A stretch of 62,516 nucleotides of DNA from Polyangia bacterium (GTDB lineage: Bacteria; Myxococcota_A; Polyangia; Polyangiales; Sandaracinaceae), in assembly GCA_030426845.1 (NCBI GenBank), contig JAUHXR010000013.1, positions 1 through 62,516 on the forward strand, written 5' to 3'. Position 1 is the stretch's first letter, and every line of letters begins with the position of its first letter. Both the position numbers and the translations under genes were made by a program. A model generated the notes under the pieces. It saw nothing but the letters and a program-made list of their open reading frames with translations. It did no database searches and was not told the DNA's origin. Below, piece by piece: positions 48,332 through 57,601 of this stretch.

Positions 48332-48901
48332 TCAGAAGTAGTACTGGACGCCGCCGACCGCGACGTAGCGGATGACCTCGTTGCCCCAGCCCGCGCGGTT
48401 GGAGTCGCCGAAGCCGAACTCGAAGGTCACCGGCCGGATGTAGAACGCCAGCTTGTCCTGGAGGACGATCGCCCGGAGCAGGAGCCCCACGCTGAAGTGA
48501 AACCACGGATCCGGGTCGGTCCGCGAGTCGAACTCGTCGCTGATCGCGAACCCGAGGGTCCCCGAGCCGCCGATCTGGAACCGGAAGTCGCGCGAGTGGT
48601 AGACGCTGAAGATCCCGCCGAGGCGCACGGGGAACGCGAGCACCCAGAAGTCGCTGCCCCAGCTCTGGTAGGGCGCGAAGGCGAGGAGGAAGCCGTCGCG
48701 CCCCCCGAAGGTGATGCCGATCTCCTGCTCGACCCGGACCTGGTTGGGCCAGTCGTCGATGCGGATCGCGGGGCCGAGGCCGATGCCCACGTACGGGCTG
48801 ACCTGGGCCGCGGCGCGCGAGGGCGCGAAAGCCGTAGACAGGGCGCCGATCGAGAGGGCGCCGATCGAGAGGACGAGGGCGGTGACGACGGTGCGCGGCA
48901 T
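48332..48901 (-). CDS. small outer-membrane-like beta-barrel protein
   Basis: The 189-residue protein has a signal peptide (ALVLSIGALSIGALSTAFA, with a 15-bp internal repeat). Amphipathic strands follow (VSPYVGIGLGPAIRI, RFQIGGSGTLGFAIS, RYVAVGGVQYYF). The C-terminal Phe after Tyr-Tyr is the usual Bam recognition signature of outer-membrane barrels. A TATCCT box ends six bases before the ATG at 48901, fitting a leaderless start. No specific family was recognised. Confidence 0.78.
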   Translation of the reverse strand: MPRTVVTALVLSIGALSIGALSTAFAPSRAAAQVSPYVGIGLGPAIRIDDWPNQVRVEQEIGITFGGRDGFLLAFAPYQSWGSDFWVLAFPVRLGGIFSVYHSRDFRFQIGGSGTLGFAISDEFDSRTDPDPWFHFSVGLLLRAIVLQDKLAFYIRPVTFEFGFGDSNRAGWGNEVIRYVAVGGVQYYF

Positions 48902-48907
48902 GCGTGG

Positions 48908-48913
48908 AGGATA
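48908..48913 (-). promoter_or_regulatory. -10 box for the 48332-48901 gene (leaderless)
   Basis: TATCCT on the minus strand, six bases before the ATG. Confidence 0.6.
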
Positions 48914-49016
48914 CCGCACCCTCGCGGGCGTCCGTCGTCGGCGTCTCGTGGGCGTGGGCCGGAGGCCGACCGGTCGGCGCGGGCACGGCGAAGCCGACCT
49001 GTGGCACGATGACCGG

Positions 49017-50843
49017 ATGCAACACGCCATCGGGTGGGAGGGCGCGCGCGTCGCGCTCGTGGTCGGCGCGCTCGCGCTGCTGGGCGCGGTCGGGTGCTCG
49101 TGCTCCGATCCCGGTGACCCGGACGGAGGCGAGGTCGACGGCGGCGCCCTGGACGGCGGCGCTCCGAGGGACGCCGAGCGCCCCGACGCGACGCGGACGC
49201 GCTGCGGCAACTCGATGGTCGAGGCGGGCGAGGAGTGCGACGACGGCAACGACTCCGAGGACGACGCGTGCAACAACGACTGCACGCTCACCTGCGGCGA
49301 CGGCGTCGTGAACATGATCGAGCTCTGCGACCCCGGCATCGCCGCGGGGGAGCCCGGCGCGTGCCCCACCGACTGCGACGACGCCATGGCCTGCACCTCC
49401 GACGTGCTCTCGGGGACGGGCTGCGACGTCGAGTGCCTGCACGCGGACATCAGCGCCTGCCTCTCGGACGACGGCTGCTGCCCGAGCGGCTGCGACGCCA
49501 CCAGCGACAACGACTGCGCGGCGACCTGCGGCAACGGCGTGATCGAGCCGGGCGAGACGTGCGAGGCGGGCGTCGGGGCGGGGTGCCCCGCGAGCTGCGA
49601 CGACATGGTCGCGTGCACGACCGACACGATCGCCGGGGACGCGTCCACGTGCGACGTGAGCTGCACCAACGCGCCGATCACGACGTGCACCAACGGCGAC
49701 GGCTGCTGTGGGCCGGGCTGCGACTCGACCACCGACGACGACTGCTCGGCGAGCTGCGGCAACGGGGTGATCGAGGCGGGCGAGACGTGCGAGGCGGGCG
49801 TCGGCGCCGGCTGCCCGACGAGCTGCGACGACATGATGGTCTGCACCCGCGACGTCCTCAGCGGCTCGGCGGCGAGCTGCGACGCCTCCTGCTCCAACAC
49901 GGCCATCACCACGTGCACGAACGCGGACGGCTGCTGCGCGCCCGGCTGCAACGCGCTGGTCGACGACGACTGCATGTCCGTCTGCGGCAACATGATCGTG
50001 GAACCCGGCGAGGGCTGCGACGACGGCAACACCGACCCGATGGACGGCTGCGACATGTGCACGGTCGTCGCGGGCCCGACCGTCTTCCGGATGAGCGACC
50101 TCGACCTGCGCGACCCGCACGCGTTCGCGTCCGTGCCGTTCTTCGGCTGCCAGGACATCACCAACACCGTGGTCGGGATGGACGGCGTCAACCCGCAGTT
50201 CCAGGCGTCGATCCAGAACGACGGCGACGCCGATGGCCTGCTCGACCTGAGCTTCGTGATGGCCTTCCGCCCGCTCGACCAGGTCAACGGCGCGACGCAC
50301 CCGGCCGACCTCTACGAGGCCGACTGCACGGCGCCGGCCGCGTCCACCTCCTGCGCGCCCACGACGGGCGGCTCGGTCACGCGGTACACCTACACCAGCG
50401 CGACCTCGGGCACCTGCCTGAGCCCGGTGACCGGCACCACGCGCGCGTCCTACACGCCGGCGATCGGCACGCCGGGCGCGCCCTGCTGGTCGACCGACGC
50501 GCAGGACCTCACGCTGGTGATCAGCGGCATCGCGATCACGCTCCGCGACGCCCAGCTCGGCGCCACCTACGTCGGCGCGCCCGCGACCTTGATGAGCAAC
50601 GGCCTGCTGCGCGGCTTCCTCACGGTCGCCGACGCCGAGGCGACGGTGCTCCCGTCGACGCTCCCGATCGTCGGCGGCTCACGCCTCGCCGAGGTCCTCC
50701 GCGGCTACCCCGGCAACCCCGGCCTCGGGATCGCGGCAAACTGCAGCGGCTCAAGTGACATGGACACGCACCCGACGCACGGCGCGGGGTGGTGGATGTA
50801 CCTGAACTTCCCGGCGAGCCAGGTCACCTGGACCGGGCCGTAG
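49017..50843 (+). CDS. lipoprotein with three 12-Cys DUF4215-like tandem modules
   Basis: The 608-residue protein has a lipobox (LALLGAVGC) and an acidic linker. Three tandem modules of 76-78 residues follow (about residues 93, 171 and 247), each starting with CG[DN]GV[IV]. The second and third hold twelve Cys each (for example CGNGVIEPGETCEAG, DGCCGPGCDSTTDDDC). A DUF4215-like closing repeat (VEPGEGCDDGNTDPMDGCDM) and a C-terminal beta-rich domain with paired Cys come last. It is probably a disulfide-rich surface protein. ATG 49017 is the first in frame; the promoter is weak. Confidence 0.82.
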   Translation: MQHAIGWEGARVALVVGALALLGAVGCSCSDPGDPDGGEVDGGALDGGAPRDAERPDATRTRCGNSMVEAGEECDDGNDSEDDACNNDCTLTCGDGVVNMIELCDPGIAAGEPGACPTDCDDAMACTSDVLSGTGCDVECLHADISACLSDDGCCPSGCDATSDNDCAATCGNGVIEPGETCEAGVGAGCPASCDDMVACTTDTIAGDASTCDVSCTNAPITTCTNGDGCCGPGCDSTTDDDCSASCGNGVIEAGETCEAGVGAGCPTSCDDMMVCTRDVLSGSAASCDASCSNTAITTCTNADGCCAPGCNALVDDDCMSVCGNMIVEPGEGCDDGNTDPMDGCDMCTVVAGPTVFRMSDLDLRDPHAFASVPFFGCQDITNTVVGMDGVNPQFQASIQNDGDADGLLDLSFVMAFRPLDQVNGATHPADLYEADCTAPAASTSCAPTTGGSVTRYTYTSATSGTCLSPVTGTTRASYTPAIGTPGAPCWSTDAQDLTLVISGIAITLRDAQLGATYVGAPATLMSNGLLRGFLTVADAEATVLPSTLPIVGGSRLAEVLRGYPGNPGLGIAANCSGSSDMDTHPTHGAGWWMYLNFPASQVTWTGP

Positions 50844-51030
50844 CCCTCCAGGCGGGCGGACACCCACCCCAAGAAGAGCGTTCGCTCCGGCGACCGAGGA
50901 CGGCGGGCCATCCTGCCGGGCTTGGTCGTCGATGAGCACCGTGGCGGACGCGCGCGTCGGCGTCGTGAGGGGCGTCGGGCAACCCCTCGCCGCGACCCGC
51001 CGATGGGGCCCTACAAAGGAGTCTGATCCG

Positions 51031-52938
<1,908 letters not shown>

Positions 52939-52950
52939 ACCGATCCTCGC

Positions 52951-52956
52951 TACCGT
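52951..52956 (+). promoter_or_regulatory. -10 box for the 52963 gene (leaderless)
   Basis: TACCGT ends six bases before the GTG at 52963; a second ATG lies in frame three codons later. Confidence 0.55.
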
Positions 52957-52962
52957 ACGTCA

Positions 52963-53841
52963 GTGACCTGCATGCACCGCTCTCTGTCGCTCGTCGCCCT
53001 CGCGGCCCTCGCGGCGCTCGCGTGGCCCGGAGACGCGCGCGCCGAGATCGCCTACGCAGTCCCGAGCCGAGTGGGCGGCGGCGCGGTGGCCACTCCCGCG
53101 CTGCTCGTCAGCCCATGGGGCCACCCGAGCCCGGTGCCGACCGGGCCGCCGCCGATCCGTGAGGTGCGCGCGGGGCTGCGCGCGGCCCAGGGCGCGATCC
53201 AGGCCTGCGCGGTCCAGTACCAGCCGCCGGGCACCGGGCGCACGCGCCGGCTGAGGGCCCGCGTCTGGCTCTACCCGACGGGGCGCTGGACGATGGAGGT
53301 GCCGGAGCTCGACGCCACGCCGCGCGGCCGGCCGCAGGCGAGCCACGCCGCGCTGCGCAGCTGCATGCGCGCGGCGATCGCGGTGCAGATCCAGCGGCAC
53401 ATGCGCCGCTTCCGCGGCCGCGCCCGGCAGAAGGTGGAGCGCGCGTTCCGCGTGCGGATGCCGGGGCCGCCGCCGAGCGAGGCCGAGCTCGCGCGCCGCG
53501 TCACCCGGCGGCGTCGCCAGCTCGTCGCCTGCGTCCCCGGCGCGGGATCTCAAGGGGAGCAAGCGACGCTGACGGTGCGCGCAACCCTCGAGACGAGCGG
53601 CGGGCTGACCCTCACCGGCCTCGAGGTCCCCGAGGGCGTCCCCTTCGACACGGCCACCGCCTGCGTCACGGCGGCGCTCGCCCCGGTCCGCACCGACGCG
53701 GTCACCGCGCCGCGCAGCTTCGAGGCGACGTTGCGCTTCCGCTACACGGCGCCGGTCCCCCCGGTCCGCCCTCCCCCGCCGCCGGTCGGGGATCCGCCCG
53801 AGGCGGTGCCGACCTCGATCCCCGAGCCCGAGATCCTCTGA
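52963..53841 (+). CDS. exported protein of unknown function with AgmX/PglI-type C-terminal domain candidate
   Basis: The 292-residue protein has a signal peptide (LALAALAALAWPGDARA). Two copies of a helix-sheet unit follow: LRAAQGAIQACAVQYQPPG and ARRVTRRRRQLVACVPGAG. Each has a Cys and is followed by strands such as LRARVWLYPTGRWTMEVPEL and LTVRATLETSGGLTLTGLEV. This pattern resembles the AgmX/PglI C-terminal domain known in myxobacteria, with moderate support. The Pro-rich tail ends in a tandem repeat. GTG at 52963 follows a TACCGT box by six bases. Confidence 0.7.
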   Translation: MTCMHRSLSLVALAALAALAWPGDARAEIAYAVPSRVGGGAVATPALLVSPWGHPSPVPTGPPPIREVRAGLRAAQGAIQACAVQYQPPGTGRTRRLRARVWLYPTGRWTMEVPELDATPRGRPQASHAALRSCMRAAIAVQIQRHMRRFRGRARQKVERAFRVRMPGPPPSEAELARRVTRRRRQLVACVPGAGSQGEQATLTVRATLETSGGLTLTGLEVPEGVPFDTATACVTAALAPVRTDAVTAPRSFEATLRFRYTAPVPPVRPPPPPVGDPPEAVPTSIPEPEIL

Positions 53842-53951
53842 GCCCCAGATCCTCTGAGCGCGAAGACCGCGGAGCCCAGGGACCTCGGAGCCCAGGGACC
53901 TCGGAGCCCAGGGATCTCGGAGCCCAGGGATCTCGGAGCCCGAGGACCCCG
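53824..53951. repeat. 16-bp tandem array of eight units spanning a stop codon
   Basis: Units of gagcccagggacctcg and variants run without spacers from inside the last codons of the 52963-53841 gene to just before the fadD stop codon. Unit 1 encodes Glu-Pro-Glu-Ile-Leu and the stop. Unit 2 repeats the TGA. Units 4-7 are nearly identical and unit 3 is diverged. Confidence 0.88.
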
Positions 53952-53971
53952 GATGGGTGACGACCGCGCGG

Positions 53972-55492
53972 CTACTTCAGCTCGCGCTTGAGGATCTTGC
54001 CGGTCGGGCCCTTCGGGAGCGCGTCGATCACCTCGACGATGCGCGGGTACTTGTACGCCGCGAGCTTCTCCTTGCAGTAGGCGATGACCTCGTCGGCGGT
54101 CGCGCGATGGCCCGCCTTGAGCGCGATCACGGCCTTGACCTCCTCGCCGTGGCTCTCGTGCGGGACGCCGATCACCGCCGCCTCCGCGATCGCCGGGTGG
54201 CCGTAGAGGACCTCCTCGATCTCGCGCGGGTACACGTTGAAGCCGCCGCGGATGATCATGTCCTTCTTGCGATCGACGATGTAGTAGAAGCCGTCGGCGT
54301 CGCGCGTCGCGATGTCGCCGGTGTGGAACCACCCGCCCTTGAAGGCCTCCTCGTTGGCCTCGGGCTTCTTGTAGTAGCCCTTCATCACGTTGTGGCCCTT
54401 GATGCAGATCTCTCCGGGCGCGTCGACCTCGGTGACCGTCTTGTCGTCCGCGTCCACCAGCTTGAACTCGACGCCCCAGATCGGCAGGCCGATCGACCCG
54501 GCCTTCTTCGGCCGGTCGAGCCGGTTGAACGACGCCACCGGCGAGGTCTCCGAGAGGCCGTAGCCCTCGAGGATGTTCACGCCGTACTTCTCGTCGAACG
54601 CCTTCATCACCTCGACCGGCATCGCCGATCCGCCGCTGACGCAGAGCTGGAGGTCGAGGTCGTACTGATCCGCGTCGGGATGATGGAGCAACGCAAAGTA
54701 CATCGTCGGCACCCCCGCGAAGAGGTTCACCTCGTAGCCCTTCATGAGCTCGAGCGCGGTCTTCGGCTCGAAGCGCGGCAGGAGCACGATCGTCCCGCCG
54801 CGCGAGAGCACCGCGTTCTGGATCACCGTCTGACCGAAGCTGTGGAAGAGCGGCAGCGTGGCGAGCGCGGTGGTCCGCTCGTCGATCGGCATGAGGAAGC
54901 GCGCCGAGTAGACCGCGTTGAAGAACATGTTGAACTGCGTCAGCTCGGCGCCCTTGGGCCGGCCGGTGGTCCCCGACGTGTAGAGGATGACCGCGGTGTC
55001 GTCGGGCATCGTGCCGGGCAGGTCGGTGACCGGCTCGGACCCGCCGATCAGCGCGGTCATGTTGCGCGCGCCCTCGGGCGCGCTCAGGTCGGCGCGGTCG
55101 GCCTTGGCCACGATGAGGTGCTTGCAGGTGTCGACCCGGTTGAACGCGGCCTGGGCCTGCTCGAAGAAGCCCTCCCACGCGACGAGCGCGACCGCGTCGG
55201 AGTCCTCGAGGTGGTAGGCGATCTCGTCGGCGGTGAGCAGGACGTTGAGCGGGACGACCGCGCCGCCCGCGTAGTGAACGCCGAAGTAGGCGATCGTGAA
55301 GTGCGGCGTGTTCGGGACGAGCACCGCCACGTGCTTGCCCTGGGTGACCCCGAGGCTCGCGAGCCCGCCCGCGAAGCGGCGCGCGAAGGCGTCGAGCTCG
55401 CCGTAGCTGATGCGGGTCTCTCCGATCGCGAGCGCGGTCTTGCTCGGGTTCTGCTTGGTGCTCTCGTGGAGCAGCGTGGCGAGGTTCAACAT
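53972..55492 (-). CDS. fadD: long-chain fatty-acid-CoA ligase (acyl-CoA synthetase)
   Basis: The 506-residue protein has all adenylate-forming motifs: P-loop AVILYTSGTTGRPKGAELTQ, GYGLSETSPVASFN, the FHTGDIATRDADGFYYIVDR block and the catalytic lysine near the C-terminus in KGPTGKILKRELK. It activates fatty acids to acyl-CoA through an acyl-adenylate. Chain length preference cannot be read. The ATG at 55492 has AGGGGG eight bases upstream. It is divergent from a lipoprotein gene and convergent with the array-carrying gene. Confidence 0.93.
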   Translation of the reverse strand: MLNLATLLHESTKQNPSKTALAIGETRISYGELDAFARRFAGGLASLGVTQGKHVAVLVPNTPHFTIAYFGVHYAGGAVVPLNVLLTADEIAYHLEDSDAVALVAWEGFFEQAQAAFNRVDTCKHLIVAKADRADLSAPEGARNMTALIGGSEPVTDLPGTMPDDTAVILYTSGTTGRPKGAELTQFNMFFNAVYSARFLMPIDERTTALATLPLFHSFGQTVIQNAVLSRGGTIVLLPRFEPKTALELMKGYEVNLFAGVPTMYFALLHHPDADQYDLDLQLCVSGGSAMPVEVMKAFDEKYGVNILEGYGLSETSPVASFNRLDRPKKAGSIGLPIWGVEFKLVDADDKTVTEVDAPGEICIKGHNVMKGYYKKPEANEEAFKGGWFHTGDIATRDADGFYYIVDRKKDMIIRGGFNVYPREIEEVLYGHPAIAEAAVIGVPHESHGEEVKAVIALKAGHRATADEVIAYCKEKLAAYKYPRIVEVIDALPKGPTGKILKRELK

Positions 55493-55532
55493 GTCCCATC
55501 CCCCTTGGCGGCTGACTCTGGAGCGGTCGGTG

Positions 55533-55538
55533 TATCGT
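55533..55538 (+). promoter_or_regulatory. -10 box for the 55545 gene (leaderless)
   Basis: TATCGT, preceded by TG, ends six bases before the GTG at 55545. Confidence 0.6.
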
Positions 55539-55544
55539 CGGACG

Positions 55545-56810
55545 GTGTCGGGTTTCAAGCCGCTCGGGCTCGTCGTCCTCGCCGCGGCCGCCCTCGGGTG
55601 CCATCGGCCTGCGGGGTCGGTGGGCCCGCGCGCGCGCTCGGCCACGGTGAGCTCGGCCACGGTGAGCTCGGCCACGGTGAGCTCGGCCACGGTGAGCTCG
55701 GCCACGCGGCGCGACGGACCGCCCGCGCCGGACTGGCCGCGCGAGCTGCTCGTCGCGCACGACGACGGCCCCGCGCTCTTCCGGCGATCGGGCCCGGACG
55801 CCGCGCCGGTGGCCTGGGTCGCGGGCGGCGAGGCGCTGCGGCCGCGGGGCGCGGTGCGGGGCGGACGCGTGCGCGCGGTGATCGACGGCGGGCTGCGGCT
55901 CCGCGGCTGGATCGCGATCGACCGGCTCGAGGCGGTGGTGCTCCGGCGCGGGCGGCTGCGGGGGACGCCGGTCTTCCTCAGCCCGGGCGATCGGGTGCGG
56001 CTCCGCGCGGCCCGCGGGCGGCTCGCGACGCTCGAGGCGGCCGCGCGCCTCGGCCACCCGTCGCTCGAGCTCACGGCGCCGTTCCGCGGCGAGCTGCCGC
56101 TGTCCCGCCTCGGCGCCCAGCCGGCCGGCGTGGCGGCGGGCCCGACCTCCGGCGCGCCGGTGCTCGTCCGCGGCGCGGCGCGGCTTCACGCGTCGCCCGA
56201 CGGGCCGGTCGTCTACGCGCTGCCCGCGCTCGAGCCGGCGCTCGTCGCCACCGTGCTGCGCGACGAGGGCGCGTGGGTGGGCGTGCGCCTCGGGGTCGGC
56301 CCCTACCTCGTGGGCTACCTGCCGCGCGCCGCGCTCGCGATGCGCGAAGCCCCCGCGTCCAAGCAGTCGATCGCGCCCGAGGTGCTCGATCCGTGGCGGC
56401 GCGGCGCGTCCCCCGCACCGAGCGAGAGCGGCGTGCGCGACCCCTGGTCAGAGCGCGCGGCGCCGGGTCCTCAGCGCGGGCTGCCGCCGCGCCTGCGGGA
56501 CGCGGTGGTGCGCCCCGTGTGGCGGGTCGCGGCCGGCGCTCGCGTCGAGGTGGAGGGGGCGACCGTGGCCGTCTTCACCGCTGAGGGTTGGGCGGTCGAG
56601 CTCGAGCGCGACGGCGAGCGGGTGCGGATCCTCGGCGCGGTCGACGAGTCCGCGACCGTGATCGGCGTCGTCCCCGCGAGCGCGCTGCGCGCCGCTGACG
56701 GCGCGACGGGCTCGGCAGACGAGCCGCCCGTCCGCGAGGACGCGGCGACCGACCCCGGAGACGAGGCGCCGGACGACACGGTGGACGACACGGTGGACGA
56801 CGCGGAGTAA
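55545..56810 (+). CDS. lipoprotein with SATVS repeat and SH3-like segments
   Basis: The 421-residue protein has a short lipoprotein signal (GLVVLAAAALGC). A repeat SATVS-SATVS-SATVS-SATVS-SAT (encoded by 15-bp units) follows. Several beta-rich parts follow that resemble SH3-like repeats (ARLHASPDGPVVYALPAL, GAWVGVRLGVGPYLVGYLP). The acidic C-terminus ends DDTVDDTVDDAE, also from a 12-bp repeat. No enzyme motif was seen. GTG at 55545 is chosen from the TATCGT box and the signal peptide. Confidence 0.72.
   Translation: MSGFKPLGLVVLAAAALGCHRPAGSVGPRARSATVSSATVSSATVSSATVSSATRRDGPPAPDWPRELLVAHDDGPALFRRSGPDAAPVAWVAGGEALRPRGAVRGGRVRAVIDGGLRLRGWIAIDRLEAVVLRRGRLRGTPVFLSPGDRVRLRAARGRLATLEAAARLGHPSLELTAPFRGELPLSRLGAQPAGVAAGPTSGAPVLVRGAARLHASPDGPVVYALPALEPALVATVLRDEGAWVGVRLGVGPYLVGYLPRAALAMREAPASKQSIAPEVLDPWRRGASPAPSESGVRDPWSERAAPGPQRGLPPRLRDAVVRPVWRVAAGARVEVEGATVAVFTAEGWAVELERDGERVRILGAVDESATVIGVVPASALRAADGATGSADEPPVREDAATDPGDEAPDDTVDDTVDDAE
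55636..55707 (+). repeat. 15-bp in-frame tandem repeat encoding SATVS
   Basis: Four exact copies of gctcggccacggtga and a partial fifth. Because 15 is a multiple of three, copy number can change without a frameshift. Confidence 0.9.
56772..56807 (+). repeat. 12-bp in-frame repeat at a C-terminus
   Basis: Two copies of gacgacacggtg followed by gacgacgcggag, directly before the TAA at 56808. They encode DDTV-DDTV-DDAE. Confidence 0.85.
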
Positions 56811-56814
56811 CGGA

Positions 56815-57453
56815 TCAGAAGTGACTGAGCGTGAGGTCGACCCGCCCGCCGCCGGGGAGCGGGGCGGCGTCGAGCGCGAGGGTCGGCGAGCGCGCGTCGT
56901 CCTCGTCCAGCGCGTAGACCGCGACCCGCACGGTGCGGGTGAGGGTGAGCCCGAGGACGAACATCGTCAGGCCCGCGGCCTGGGTGATGCCGCCGATCAC
57001 CGAGCCGATCGTCTCGTCCTCGGTCGCCGCGTAGCCGAGCGAGGCCCACGGGCCGACGAGCGGGATCCACATCCAGGTCGCGTAGTCCGAGTTGCTGAGC
57101 GATCCGAAGCTGCCGCTGAGCACCCAGCTCACGCCGAAGGTGATCACGCCGGGGATCCAGAGCGCCTTGATGTTGGTCTCGCGATCCTCGTAGCGGACCT
57201 GACGCTGGGGCGGCGCCAGGTACGTCGGCGCCTGGTACGTCGGCGCGTAGGTGCCCTGCGGGTACGGCTGGGGCTGGGGCTGGCCGTAGCCGGGCGGCGG
57301 CTGACCGTAGCCCTGTGGCGGGTTGCCGGTCTGGACCTGGACCTGGCCCTGGACGGTCACCGTCTGGGCCGCCGCGCGGTCGGGGCTCGCGAGCGAACCG
57401 GCGAGCAGAGCGGCGAGGGCGGCGAAGGCGGCGGCGTTGCAGCGCGTGATCAT
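56815..57453 (-). CDS. exported Gly/Pro/Gln-rich protein with hydrophobic C-terminal part
   Basis: The 212-residue protein has a signal peptide (AAFAALAALLAGSLASPDRA). A Pro-Gln-Gly-Tyr-rich region follows (QPPPGYGQPQPQPYPQGTYA), then two or three hydrophobic segments (LWIPGVITFGVSWVLSG, GLTMFVLGLTL). It ends in Leu-Ser-His-Phe. No family was recognised. GGGAG precedes the ATG at 57453. It is convergent with the SATVS lipoprotein, four bases away. Confidence 0.7.
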   Translation of the reverse strand: MITRCNAAAFAALAALLAGSLASPDRAAAQTVTVQGQVQVQTGNPPQGYGQPPPGYGQPQPQPYPQGTYAPTYQAPTYLAPPQRQVRYEDRETNIKALWIPGVITFGVSWVLSGSFGSLSNSDYATWMWIPLVGPWASLGYAATEDETIGSVIGGITQAAGLTMFVLGLTLTRTVRVAVYALDEDDARSPTLALDAAPLPGGGRVDLTLSHF

Positions 57454-57601
57454 CGAACGAGGCTCCCGTGAGTGGCGAGGCGCGGGCTGGCGCCGAAGTC
57501 ATGCGCCGTCGTGCACGATCGACACCAACCGCGCCAGGATAGCGTTCCGCGGCCGCGAGGCGAGGCCCGTCAACGAGCGTTCACGGAGGAAGGCGGGTAC
57601 G

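Noticed and set aside
50844-51030. Regulatory RNA or small gene before recQ
   Set aside because: No stable conserved-looking fold or start with ribosome site apart from the recQ Shine-Dalgarno.
53824-53951. CRISPR array or small RNA gene
   Set aside because: A spacer-free tandem array of 16 bp; no promoter of its own and no cas gene.
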